Assembly (NCBI RefSeq): GCF_001422445.1
Contig: NZ_LMNA01000007.1
Location: 1-64,000, forward strand
Origin: Pseudorhodoferax sp. Leaf274
Lineage (GTDB): Bacteria; Pseudomonadota; Gammaproteobacteria; Burkholderiales; Burkholderiaceae_C
Length of the DNA stretch: 64,000 nt
Direction: 5' to 3'
The notes below the pieces were generated by a model, which did no database searches, was not told the origin of the DNA, and was given only the letters and a program-made list of their open reading frames with translations. Both the position numbers and the translations under genes were made by a program. Shown piece by piece: positions 35,497 through 42,452 of the stretch. Positions within the stretch are counted from its first letter, which is position 1; every line of letters begins with the position of its first letter.

Positions 35497-36216
35497 ATGC
35501 TCCCGCACACCATCAAAGTCGCCTGTTCCAATTGCAACCTGCGTGAGCTGTGCATGCCCATGCAGCTGGACCCGCGCGAACTGGAGCGCATCGACGAAGT
35601 GGTCGCCACGCGCAAGTCCATCAAGCGCGGCGCCACGCTGTTCCGCAGCGGCGAGAAGTTCACCTCGCTCTATGCGATCCGCACCGGCTTCTTCAAGACC
35701 ACGGTGGCCACCGACGATGGCCGCGAGCAGGTCACGGGCTTCCAGATGGCCGGCGAGATCATCGGCCTGGACGGCATCGTCAACGACAAGCACAGCTGCG
35801 ACGCCGTGGCGCTCGAAGACGCCGAGGTCTGCGTGATGCCCTTCGACCGGCTCGAGGAACTCTCGCGCGAGGTCAACGCGCTGCAGCACCATGTGCACAA
35901 GATCATGAGCCGCGAGATCGTGCGCGAGCACGGCGTCATGCTGCTCTTGGGCAGCATGCGGGCCGAAGAGCGCGTGGCGGCCTTCCTGCTGAACCTGGTC
36001 AAGCGCCTGCATGCGCGCGGCTTCTCGCGCAGCGAACTGGTGCTGCGCATGACGCGCGAGGAGATCGGCAGCTACCTGGGGCTCAAGCTCGAGACCGTGA
36101 GCCGCACCTTCTCCAAGTTCGTCGAGGAGGGCATCGTCGAGGTCAAGCAGCGGCACCTGCGCATCCTCGATGCCGATGCCTTGCAGCGCATCGTCAATCC
36201 CCAGGTCTGCCACTGA
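35497..36216 (+). CDS. fnr: FNR/CRP-family oxygen-sensing transcription regulator
   Basis: 239 residues. The N-terminal cluster cysteines are C10, C13 and C19 (CSNCNLRELC), with the fourth ligand C101 (NDKHSCDAV). A cyclic-nucleotide-type beta-roll, a dimerisation helix and a C-terminal HTH follow. The recognition helix contains ETVSRTF, the E-x2-S-R signature that reads TTGAT half-sites. Fnr holds a 4Fe-4S cluster that falls apart in oxygen. Three boxes of this type occur in the surrounding 9 kb, making it the likely local controller. Confidence 0.95.
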   Translation: MLPHTIKVACSNCNLRELCMPMQLDPRELERIDEVVATRKSIKRGATLFRSGEKFTSLYAIRTGFFKTTVATDDGREQVTGFQMAGEIIGLDGIVNDKHSCDAVALEDAEVCVMPFDRLEELSREVNALQHHVHKIMSREIVREHGVMLLLGSMRAEERVAAFLLNLVKRLHARGFSRSELVLRMTREEIGSYLGLKLETVSRTFSKFVEEGIVEVKQRHLRILDADALQRIVNPQVCH

Positions 36217-36439
36217 CCGGCTCCGGCGTGGCCAGCAGCAGCGTGAGCGCGCTGCAGGCCATGGCCACGGCCCAGAAGCCGAAGAAGCTGGCGGTGTAGA
36301 CCGCCATCGCCGACCAGTCGAGCGCACGGCCCAGCCAGTGCAGATCGTGCGGGTCGACGAGCGCGAAGACCATGGTCTCCAGCACGCAGGCGGCCAGGAA
36401 GGCCGGCCAAACGATCCACATCAGGCGGCGGTCCGGCAC
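36194..36439 (-). CDS. Small membrane protein of the cco cluster, function unknown
   Basis: 81 residues from a GTG start at 36439 (an ATG at 36421 would give 75). Two predicted transmembrane helices: IVWPAFLAACVLETMVFALV and YTASFFGFWAVAMACSALTL, with a PHDLHWLGR loop. No named family recognised. It follows the FixH-like gene by 10 bp and its 3' end overlaps the end of convergent fnr by 23 bp. Position on the ccoNOQPG strand suggests an accessory role in oxidase assembly. Confidence 0.7.
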   Translation of the reverse strand: MPDRRLMWIVWPAFLAACVLETMVFALVDPHDLHWLGRALDWSAMAVYTASFFGFWAVAMACSALTLLLATPEPVSGRPGD

Positions 36440-36449
36440 CGTGCCACCC

Positions 36450-36707
36450 TCATCGCCGCGCCGGCACGCTGCCGATCGCCGCATGGTTGCGCCCGGCCAG
36501 CGCGGGCTGCAGTTCGAACGCCTCTTCGGCCGCGACCGGTGCCTGCGGCGCGGTGACCACCGGGTCGGCCCCGCGGAACGCGATCACTGCCGTGGCGATG
36601 CCGGCCACCACGACCGCCAGCGGGCCGCCAATCACCATCCAGACCATGCCGTAGCGCCACCAGGGGCGTGAAGCTCTGGATTGTGGGGCCTGTTGTTGCG
36701 GCTGCAT
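36450..36707 (-). CDS. Short FixH/CcoH-like membrane protein
   Basis: 85 residues. One transmembrane helix (MVWMVIGGPLAVVVAGIATA) follows a PWWRYG motif, as at the start of FixH/CcoH proteins, and the GADPVV turn after the helix also matches. The family normally has a further periplasmic domain of about 80-100 residues; here only a short Pro/Ala-rich tail ending QPALAGRNHAA follows. In ccoNOPQ-GHIS clusters this protein helps stabilise CcoP. It occupies the expected place after ccoG, 174 bp downstream. Confidence 0.65.
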   Translation of the reverse strand: MQPQQQAPQSRASRPWWRYGMVWMVIGGPLAVVVAGIATAVIAFRGADPVVTAPQAPVAAEEAFELQPALAGRNHAAIGSVPARR

Positions 36708-36749
36708 GTCAGTTGCCCACGGCGCCACGCGCACCCAGTTGTTCCAAAG

Positions 36750-36806
36750 GCCGCGGAGCTGGCCATGCCAGCAGACGCCGCGGAACTGGCTCTGCCAGGC
36801 CGCTGG
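36750..36806. repeat. Imperfect direct repeat and shared intergenic motif between ccoG and the FixH-like gene
   Basis: A 22-bp unit beginning GCCGCGGAGCTGG (36750-36771) recurs at 36777-36798 with three mismatches, a 27-bp period. The end contains TCTGCCAGGCCGCTGG (36791-36806), identical to 16639-16654 in the cobalamin operon. The 174-bp gap (36708-36881) has no gene I can support. Confidence 0.55.
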
Positions 36807-36881
36807 CGGCGCCCCTGGAGGGGGATGGAATGGCTACACGCAGTGCGCCATTCAAACGGGGTGGTCTCATTTCAGTCTCCT

Positions 36882-38285
36882 TCACCGGGGAATCAGGAAC
36901 ACGGACTTCTCGCGCACTTGGGCACCGCTGTCCAGCATGCGCAGTTCGAAATGGATGGGGTGCGAGCCACCGGCCGCCGCGCCCCACTGGTGCGGTAGCT
37001 GCAGGCGCACGGCGACCCAGCGCGAGGCCGTGGGTTCCACGTCGACCTCGGTCTCGGACGTGACGACGAGGCCAGGCAGACCGGTCGCGCCGATGGCGAA
37101 GCGCTGGTGCGACTCCGTGGCGTTCATGATCTGCAAGCGGTAGACGTTCTCGATCGCGCCACCCGCCACGGTGCGCGCCATGGCGCCGCGGTCGCGCACC
37201 ACGTCCACCTTGAAGGGCGTGCGCAGCGTCAGGCTCACGGCCAGGCCGAGCGAGATCGCGAGCAGCACGCCGGCATAGACCAGCACGCGGGGCCGCAACA
37301 CCCTGCGCCAGATTTGCGCGCGGCTCCAGCGCCGGGCCAAGCCCTGCTGCGTCGTGAACTTGACGAGGCCGCGCGCGTAGCCCATCTTGTCCATCACGCC
37401 GTCGCAGACGTCGGCGCAGGCGCCGCAGCCGATGCACTCGTACTGCAGGCCCTGGCGGATGTCGATGCCGGTCGGGCAGACCTGCACGCACAGCGTGCAA
37501 TCGATGCACGAACCCAGGCCGCGCGTGGCCGGGTCGGCATGGCGCGGCCGGCTGCCGCGCGGCTCGCCGCGCGCTGCGTCGTAGCTCACGACCAGCGTGT
37601 CGCGGTCGAACATCGCGCTCTGGAAGCGGGCGTAGGGGCACATGTACTTGCAGACCTGCTCGCGCAGGAAGCCCGCGTTGCCATACGTGGCCAGCCCGTA
37701 GAACAGCACCCAGAAGACCTCCCACGGCCCCATGCGGGTGGTGACGAAGGACATGGCCAGTGCGCGGATCGGCGTGAAGTAGCCCACGAAGGTGAAGCCG
37801 GTCCACAGTGCGAAGACGATCCAGGCGATGTGCTTGAACCACTTCTTGACGAGCTTCTCCATCGACAGTGGCGCCGCGTCGAGCTTCATGCGCGCGCCGC
37901 GGTCGCCCTCGATCCGGCGCTCGATCCACAGGAAGATCTCGGTGTAGACGGTCTGCGGGCAGCTGAAGCCGCACCACAGCCGGCCGGCCACGGCGGTGAA
38001 CAGGAACAGCGCCAGGGCCGAGATGACCAAGAGGCCCGCCAGGTAGATGAAGTCCTGCGGGTACAGCACCAGGCCGAAGATGTAGAAACGCCGCGCCTCC
38101 AGGTCGAACAGCAGCGCCTGGCGCTCGCCCCACTGCAGCCAGGCGGTTCCGTAGAAGGCCAGCTGCGTGAGCCAGACCAACGCCCAGCGCCAGTTCTGGA
38201 AGAGGCCGGCGACGGTGCGCGGGTAGACCGTCTTCTGGGCTTCGAACAGCGGGACCAGCTCGATGACCTTGCGTTCGGCGCTCAT
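36882..38285 (-). CDS. ccoG: Cytochrome c oxidase accessory protein CcoG (FixG/RdxA)
   Basis: 467 residues, an integral membrane ferredoxin-like protein. The N-terminal part has transmembrane helices with RLWCGFSCPQTVYTEIFLW, and the motif CKYMCPYARFQSAMFDRDTL lies in the middle. Two 4Fe-4S binding clusters follow (CIDCTLCVQVCP and CIGCGACADVCD). The C-terminal domain is an Ig-like fold (IENVYRLQIMNATESHQRF). CcoG reduces or delivers copper for cbb3 oxidase assembly. It lies after ccoP on the same strand with a 250-bp gap. Confidence 0.95.
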   Translation of the reverse strand: MSAERKVIELVPLFEAQKTVYPRTVAGLFQNWRWALVWLTQLAFYGTAWLQWGERQALLFDLEARRFYIFGLVLYPQDFIYLAGLLVISALALFLFTAVAGRLWCGFSCPQTVYTEIFLWIERRIEGDRGARMKLDAAPLSMEKLVKKWFKHIAWIVFALWTGFTFVGYFTPIRALAMSFVTTRMGPWEVFWVLFYGLATYGNAGFLREQVCKYMCPYARFQSAMFDRDTLVVSYDAARGEPRGSRPRHADPATRGLGSCIDCTLCVQVCPTGIDIRQGLQYECIGCGACADVCDGVMDKMGYARGLVKFTTQQGLARRWSRAQIWRRVLRPRVLVYAGVLLAISLGLAVSLTLRTPFKVDVVRDRGAMARTVAGGAIENVYRLQIMNATESHQRFAIGATGLPGLVVTSETEVDVEPTASRWVAVRLQLPHQWGAAAGGSHPIHFELRMLDSGAQVREKSVFLIPR

Positions 38286-38535
38286 GTCATGGTTTCAATT
38301 GTTGCTGTGCGCGAGCGTTGCGGCCCAGACGGCAGGCGGCGCAGATGCGAAGGCGCACAACCCGCGCGCACGCACTGGCGCGCCACCTTCGCATCGGGCG
38401 GTCAAGGGCGTGCTGGCGGCATCGCCACTGCCGGTTTCGCGAGCGTGGGCCGGAGAACGCAGGCACGCTGCCGCCGCCTTGACGCCCCTCAAGCCCGACC
38501 CCACGACGATGGAACAGCTGGCCTTCACCACCGCA
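38286..38535. other. Structured intergenic region between ccoP and ccoG
   Basis: No gene with convincing features was found in these 250 bp. GATGCGAAGG (38344-38353) is the exact reverse complement of CCTTCGCATC (38386-38395), and GGTCAAGGGC-type sequence near 38400 is partly complementary to GCCTTGACGCC-type sequence near 38480, giving two candidate hairpins. They could separate ccoG expression from ccoNOQP. Confidence 0.5.
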
Positions 38536-39435
38536 TCACCTGTTCGACAAACCCCAGACATACGAGGCCAACACCCGGATCTGCTCCGCGCTGAACTTGG
38601 CGTCCTGCGCCGGCATCTGGTTGCTCTTGCCGTTGTTGACCATCGCCACGATGGCCTCCTCGCCCCAGCCGTGCAGCCAGATGTCGTCCGTCAGGTTGGG
38701 CGCGCCCAGCAGCGGGTTGCCCTTGCCGTTGCTGCCGTGGCAGGCGGCGCAGGCCGAGAACTTCGACTTGCCCAGCGCAGCGCGCACCGAGTCGTGCGGG
38801 CCGTTCGACAGGCTCAGCACGTAGTGCGCCACGTTGCGCACGTCGTCAGGCGTGCCCACGGCCGCGGCCATCGGCGGCATGGTGCCGGTGCGGCCCTTGG
38901 CGATGGTCTCGGCGATCCTCTCGGGCTCGCCGCCCCACAGCCAGTCGCCATCGGCCAGGTTCGGGAAGCCCTTGCTGCCGCGCGCGTCCGAGCCATGGCA
39001 CTGGGCGCAGTTGTTCATGAACAAGCGCTCGCCGATGGCGCGGGCCTGGGCGTCCCTCGCGATCTCGGGCACAGGCATCGCGGCGTACTTCGCGTAGACC
39101 TGCGCCGTGGCTTCCTTGTGCCTGGCCACATCGGCCGCGTGCTCGCCCACCGAACTCCAGCGGAGCGTGCCCGGCTTGTCGCCCAGGCCCGGGTACAGCA
39201 CCAGGTAGAGCACACCGAACACCACGGTCATCACGAACATCCAGACCCACCAGCGCGGCAGCGGGTTGTTCATCTCGCGCAGGTCGCCGTCCCAGACATG
39301 GCCCGTGGTGTTGTCGCCGGCAGGCGAGACGCGCGCCTTGCCGGCGCCCCACAGCAGCAGCACGCAGCCGAGGATGCCACCCAGGGTCACGGCCATGATC
39401 GCGATGGACCAGAAGCCGCTTGTGAAATCGCTCAT
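38536..39435 (-). CDS. ccoP: cbb3-type cytochrome c oxidase diheme subunit III
   Basis: 299 residues. Two N-terminal transmembrane helices (about 9-31 and 62-81) anchor two c-type heme domains: CAQCH at 143-147 and CAACH at 229-233. The GTMPPM and NQMPAQ methionine motifs provide the axial ligands. It passes electrons from soluble cytochromes to CcoO. It follows ccoQ by 9 bp. Confidence 0.95.
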   Translation of the reverse strand: MSDFTSGFWSIAIMAVTLGGILGCVLLLWGAGKARVSPAGDNTTGHVWDGDLREMNNPLPRWWVWMFVMTVVFGVLYLVLYPGLGDKPGTLRWSSVGEHAADVARHKEATAQVYAKYAAMPVPEIARDAQARAIGERLFMNNCAQCHGSDARGSKGFPNLADGDWLWGGEPERIAETIAKGRTGTMPPMAAAVGTPDDVRNVAHYVLSLSNGPHDSVRAALGKSKFSACAACHGSNGKGNPLLGAPNLTDDIWLHGWGEEAIVAMVNNGKSNQMPAQDAKFSAEQIRVLASYVWGLSNR

Positions 39436-39444
39436 GGTGTCCTC

Positions 39445-39582
39445 TTACTCTTGGTCGAAGGGCAGCTGCGCTGCCTCGTCGAATGACTGCTTGTTGGTCC
39501 GGGACCAGGCCCAGGCCAGGATGCCGATGAAGGTGATGAACGAGACCACCGTGGCCAGGGAGCGCAGTACGTTGATGTCCAT
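39445..39582 (-). CDS. ccoQ: cbb3-type oxidase subunit IV (CcoQ)
   Basis: 45 residues, read as MDINVLRSLATVVSFITFIG followed by the rest of a single helix (ILAWAWS) and an acidic tail ending PFDQE. One helix plus a short charged tail between ccoO and ccoP is characteristic of CcoQ, which stabilises the oxidase. The ATG at 39582 is 10 bp after the ccoO stop. Confidence 0.9.
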   Translation of the reverse strand: MDINVLRSLATVVSFITFIGILAWAWSRTNKQSFDEAAQLPFDQE

Positions 39583-39592
39583 GGCGCTCTCC

Positions 39593-40216
39593 TCACTTGA
39601 CGGCCAGGCCGAGCGACTGCAGGTAGGCGATCGTGGCCTCCATCTCGGTCCGCCCTTTCACGTCCGCAGGCGCCTTGGCGATCTCCTCATCCGTGTAGGG
39701 CACGCCCAGGCGGCGCAGCGCGCGCATGTTGGCGGCCAGTTGCTCGCCATCGATGGTGGCCTTGTCCAGCCAGGCGTAGGCCGGCATGTTGGATTCGGGC
39801 ACCACGTCGCGCGGGTTCATCAAGTGGATGCGGTGCCACTCGTCGTTGTACTTGCCGCCCACGCGGTGCAGGTCGGGGCCAGTGCGCTTGCTGCCCCACT
39901 GGAACGGGTGGTCATAGACGAACTCGCCGGCCAGCGAGTGGTGGCCGTAGCGCAGCGTCTCGGCCTGCAGCGGGCGGACCATCTGCGAATGGCAGTTGTA
40001 GCAGCCCTCGCGCAGGTAGACGTCGCGGCCGGCCAGCTGCAGCGCGGTGTAGGGCTTGACGCCTTCGATGGCGACCGTGGTGGTGCGCTGGAAGAACAGC
40101 GGCACGATCTCCACAAGGCCGCCGACCAGCAGCACCAGCAGGATCAGCACGATCATCAGGAAGTTGTTGGTCTCGATGCGCTCGTGCGCACCGGGCTTGT
40201 CGAGGTTGTGCGACAT
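39593..40216 (-). CDS. ccoO: cbb3-type cytochrome c oxidase monoheme subunit II
   Basis: 207 residues. One N-terminal anchor helix ([20 protein letters not shown]) is followed by a c-type heme domain with CYNCH (C72, C75, H76) and the conserved [14 protein letters not shown] and NMPAYAWL segments, which contain the methionine ligand. It forms the core oxidase with CcoN. The ATG at 40216 follows the ccoN stop by 16 bp. Confidence 0.95.
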   Translation of the reverse strand: MSHNLDKPGAHERIETNNFLMIVLILLVLLVGGLVEIVPLFFQRTTTVAIEGVKPYTALQLAGRDVYLREGCYNCHSQMVRPLQAETLRYGHHSLAGEFVYDHPFQWGSKRTGPDLHRVGGKYNDEWHRIHLMNPRDVVPESNMPAYAWLDKATIDGEQLAANMRALRRLGVPYTDEEIAKAPADVKGRTEMEATIAYLQSLGLAVK

Positions 40217-40232
40217 GGTGGTTCTCGTGGGA

Positions 40233-41669
40233 TCAGTGGGCCGCGGCCGGTTGCGCAATCACGACCGTGGCGGGCCGCGCGTTGAGCATGGTCATCACCA
40301 TGTTCCAGGCCATCACCAGCATGCCGCCCAGGTACAGCAGGCCGCCCAGCAGGCGCACCGCGTAGAACGGCCAGGTGGCCTTGACGGACTCGGCGAAGGT
40401 GTAGGTCAGCGTGCCGTCGGGGTTCACGGCGCGCCACATCAGGCCTTGCATCACGCCGGCGATCCACATCGCGGCGATGTAGAGCACGATGCCGATGGTG
40501 GCGCTCCAGAAGTGCAGCTCGATGGCGCTCACGCTGTACATCTGCTTCTGGCCGAACAGCCGCGGGATCAGGTAGTACAGGCTGCCCATGGTGATGAGCC
40601 CGACCCAGCCCAGCGCGCCGGAGTGCACGTGGCCCACGGTCCAGTCGGTGTAGTGGCTCAGCGCGTTGACGGTCTTGATCGACATCATCGGGCCCTCGAA
40701 GGTGCTCATGCCGTAGAACGACAGGGCCACGATCAGAAAGCGCAGGATGGGGTCGTCGCGCAGCTTGTGCCAGGCGCCCGACAGCGTCATCACACCGTTG
40801 ATCATGCCGCCCCACGAAGGCGCCAGCAGGATCAGCGAGAACACCATGCCGACCGACTGCGTCCAGTCCGGCAGCGCCGTGTAGTGCAGGTGGTGCGGGC
40901 CGGCCCACATGTAGGTGAAGATCAGCGCCCAGAAGTGGACGATGGACAGCCGGTAGCTGTAGACCGGGCGCTCGGCCTGCTTGGGGATGAAGTAATACAT
41001 CATCCCGAGGAAGCCTGCCGTGAGGAAGAAGCCCACCGCGTTGTGGCCGTACCACCACTGCACCATGGCGTCCTGCACGCCGGCGTAGGCCGAATAGCTC
41101 TTCCAGAAGCTGGCCGGCATGGCCGCGCTGTTGACGATGTGCAGCAGCGCCACGGCGATGATGAAGGCGCCGTAGAACCAGTTGGCCACGTAGATGTGGC
41201 GCACACGGCGCGTGCCGATGGTGCCGAAGAACACGATGGCGTAGGACACCCAGACCACGGCGATCAGCACGTCGATGGGCCACTCCAGCTCGGCGTATTC
41301 CTTGCCCGTGGTGTAGCCCAGCGGCAGCGTGATGGCGGCCGCCACGATCACGGCCTGCCAGCCCCAGAACGTGAACGACGCGAGCCAGCCGCCGAACAGC
41401 CGGACCTGGCAGGTGCGCTGCACCACGTAGTAGGCCGTGCCGAACAGCGCGCAGCCGCCGAACGCGAAGATCACCGCGTTGGTGTGCAGCGGCCGCAGGC
41501 GGCCGTAGCTGAGCCATGGAATGCCCAGGTTCAGTTCGGGCCAGGTCAGCTGCGCGGCGATGACCACGCCGACCAGCATGCCCACCACGCCCCACACCAC
41601 GGCCATCACGGAAAACTGGCGCACGACGGCGTCGTTGTAGACCGTGGCCGGGCTCTTCGGTTGGTTCAT
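40233..41669 (-). CDS. ccoN: cbb3-type cytochrome c oxidase catalytic subunit I
   Basis: 478 residues with about twelve transmembrane helices. Heme-copper oxidase histidines are visible in the segments [35 protein letters not shown] (the copper site), [13 protein letters not shown] and [16 protein letters not shown]. It reduces oxygen to water with high affinity and pumps protons. It is the first gene of ccoNOQP and has an FNR-type box 67-80 bp upstream of its start. Confidence 0.97.
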   Translation of the reverse strand: MNQPKSPATVYNDAVVRQFSVMAVVWGVVGMLVGVVIAAQLTWPELNLGIPWLSYGRLRPLHTNAVIFAFGGCALFGTAYYVVQRTCQVRLFGGWLASFTFWGWQAVIVAAAITLPLGYTTGKEYAELEWPIDVLIAVVWVSYAIVFFGTIGTRRVRHIYVANWFYGAFIIAVALLHIVNSAAMPASFWKSYSAYAGVQDAMVQWWYGHNAVGFFLTAGFLGMMYYFIPKQAERPVYSYRLSIVHFWALIFTYMWAGPHHLHYTALPDWTQSVGMVFSLILLAPSWGGMINGVMTLSGAWHKLRDDPILRFLIVALSFYGMSTFEGPMMSIKTVNALSHYTDWTVGHVHSGALGWVGLITMGSLYYLIPRLFGQKQMYSVSAIELHFWSATIGIVLYIAAMWIAGVMQGLMWRAVNPDGTLTYTFAESVKATWPFYAVRLLGGLLYLGGMLVMAWNMVMTMLNARPATVVIAQPAAAH

Positions 41670-41735
41670 CGCTGCCTCTGTTGAAAGCTTTATCAGCACT
41701 GGAAGGCAGTGTCGGACGGGGGTGGCAAGCGCGCT

Positions 41736-41749
41736 TTGATGCAGGTCAA
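41736..41749 (-). promoter_or_regulatory. FNR-type box upstream of ccoN
   Basis: TTGATGCAGGTCAA (plus strand) has one perfect half-site, TTGAT, and one near-perfect, GTCAA, separated by four bases. Its position, 67-80 bp before the ccoN ATG, suits activation under low oxygen. Confidence 0.8.
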
Positions 41750-41839
41750 GCGGGGTGCTGGGGCGTGCACACCGCGCGACGGGACGTCCCCCATCCACGT
41801 CAAGGGCTGTGGTCTCGGACCATCGGCTACAGTGCACCG

Positions 41840-42079
41840 ATGGCGCCCACCATCGTCCGCGACGGTCCATTCCGGCTGTTCTTCTTTTCACGCGAAGAGT
41901 CGCGCATCCATGTGCATGTGGCCCATCCCGCGGGAGAGGCCAAGTTCTGGCTCACGCCGGAAGTGCACCTCGCTGTGAACATCGGGCTGTCACCCACCCA
42001 GGTCCGGCAAGCGCAGGCCGTCGTCAGCGCACATCTGCAGGAGATCCAAGATGCCTGGTACCGACACTTTGGCGGTTGA
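41840..42079 (+). CDS. DUF4160 domain protein
   Basis: 79 residues with the full DUF4160 pattern: [37 protein letters not shown], then an [16 protein letters not shown] helix. The family is small and unassigned; it is often encoded with DUF2442, as here, and such pairs resemble toxin-antitoxin-like modules without proof. The downstream gene starts 29 nt before its stop. It runs opposite to the flanking cco genes and lies 170 bp from ccoN. Confidence 0.8.
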   Translation: MAPTIVRDGPFRLFFFSREESRIHVHVAHPAGEAKFWLTPEVHLAVNIGLSPTQVRQAQAVVSAHLQEIQDAWYRHFGG

Positions 42080-42308
42080 AGTCACCCATGTCTCGGCCCA
42101 CGGCCTTTGGCTGCTGCTCGGCGACGAGGAGCTTGCTGTGCCTTACGCCGAGTTCCCCTGGTTCAAGAAGGCCACGATCGAGCAGATCGTTGCTGTGGAA
42201 CGGCCGACGGAAAACCACCTGTACTGGCCGCTGCTGGACATCGACCTGTCCGTCGAATCGCTGCGCAATCCGCAGGACTTTCCCCGCGTCTCGGTACTGG
42301 ACGCCTGA
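42051..42308 (+). CDS. DUF2442 domain protein
   Basis: 85 residues. The VTHVSAHGLWLLLGDEELAV opening and PYAEFPWFKKATIEQIVAVE centre are typical of DUF2442, and the LYWPLLDIDLSVESL end is intact. It overlaps the DUF4160 gene by 29 nt, so the two are probably translated together. Function unknown. It ends 9 bp from the convergent end of ccoS. Confidence 0.8.
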   Translation: MPGTDTLAVEVTHVSAHGLWLLLGDEELAVPYAEFPWFKKATIEQIVAVERPTENHLYWPLLDIDLSVESLRNPQDFPRVSVLDA

Positions 42309-42317
42309 CGCGTCCGG

Positions 42318-42452
42318 TCAATCCCGCAGAATGCGCTCGCCCTCGGCCTCGATGTCCTCGAACTGGCCGCGTTCGATGGCCCACCAGAGGCCGCCGAGGA
42401 TGCAGAACACCAGCACCACGGACAGCGGGATCAGCAGGAACAGGATGTCCAT
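42318..42452 (-). CDS. ccoS: cbb3 oxidase maturation protein CcoS
   Basis: 44 residues: one transmembrane helix (LFLLIPLSVVLVFCILGGLW) followed by the WAIERGQFEDIEAEGERIL tail typical of CcoS. It is needed for cofactor insertion into CcoN. Its ATG overlaps the ATPase stop by one base (TGATG). Confidence 0.92.
   Translation of the reverse strand: MDILFLLIPLSVVLVFCILGGLWWAIERGQFEDIEAEGERILRD

Noticed and set aside
38295-38561. An 88-codon minus-strand frame between ccoP and ccoG
   Set aside because: It overlaps the 3' end of ccoP, has no ribosome-binding site and no recognisable motif.
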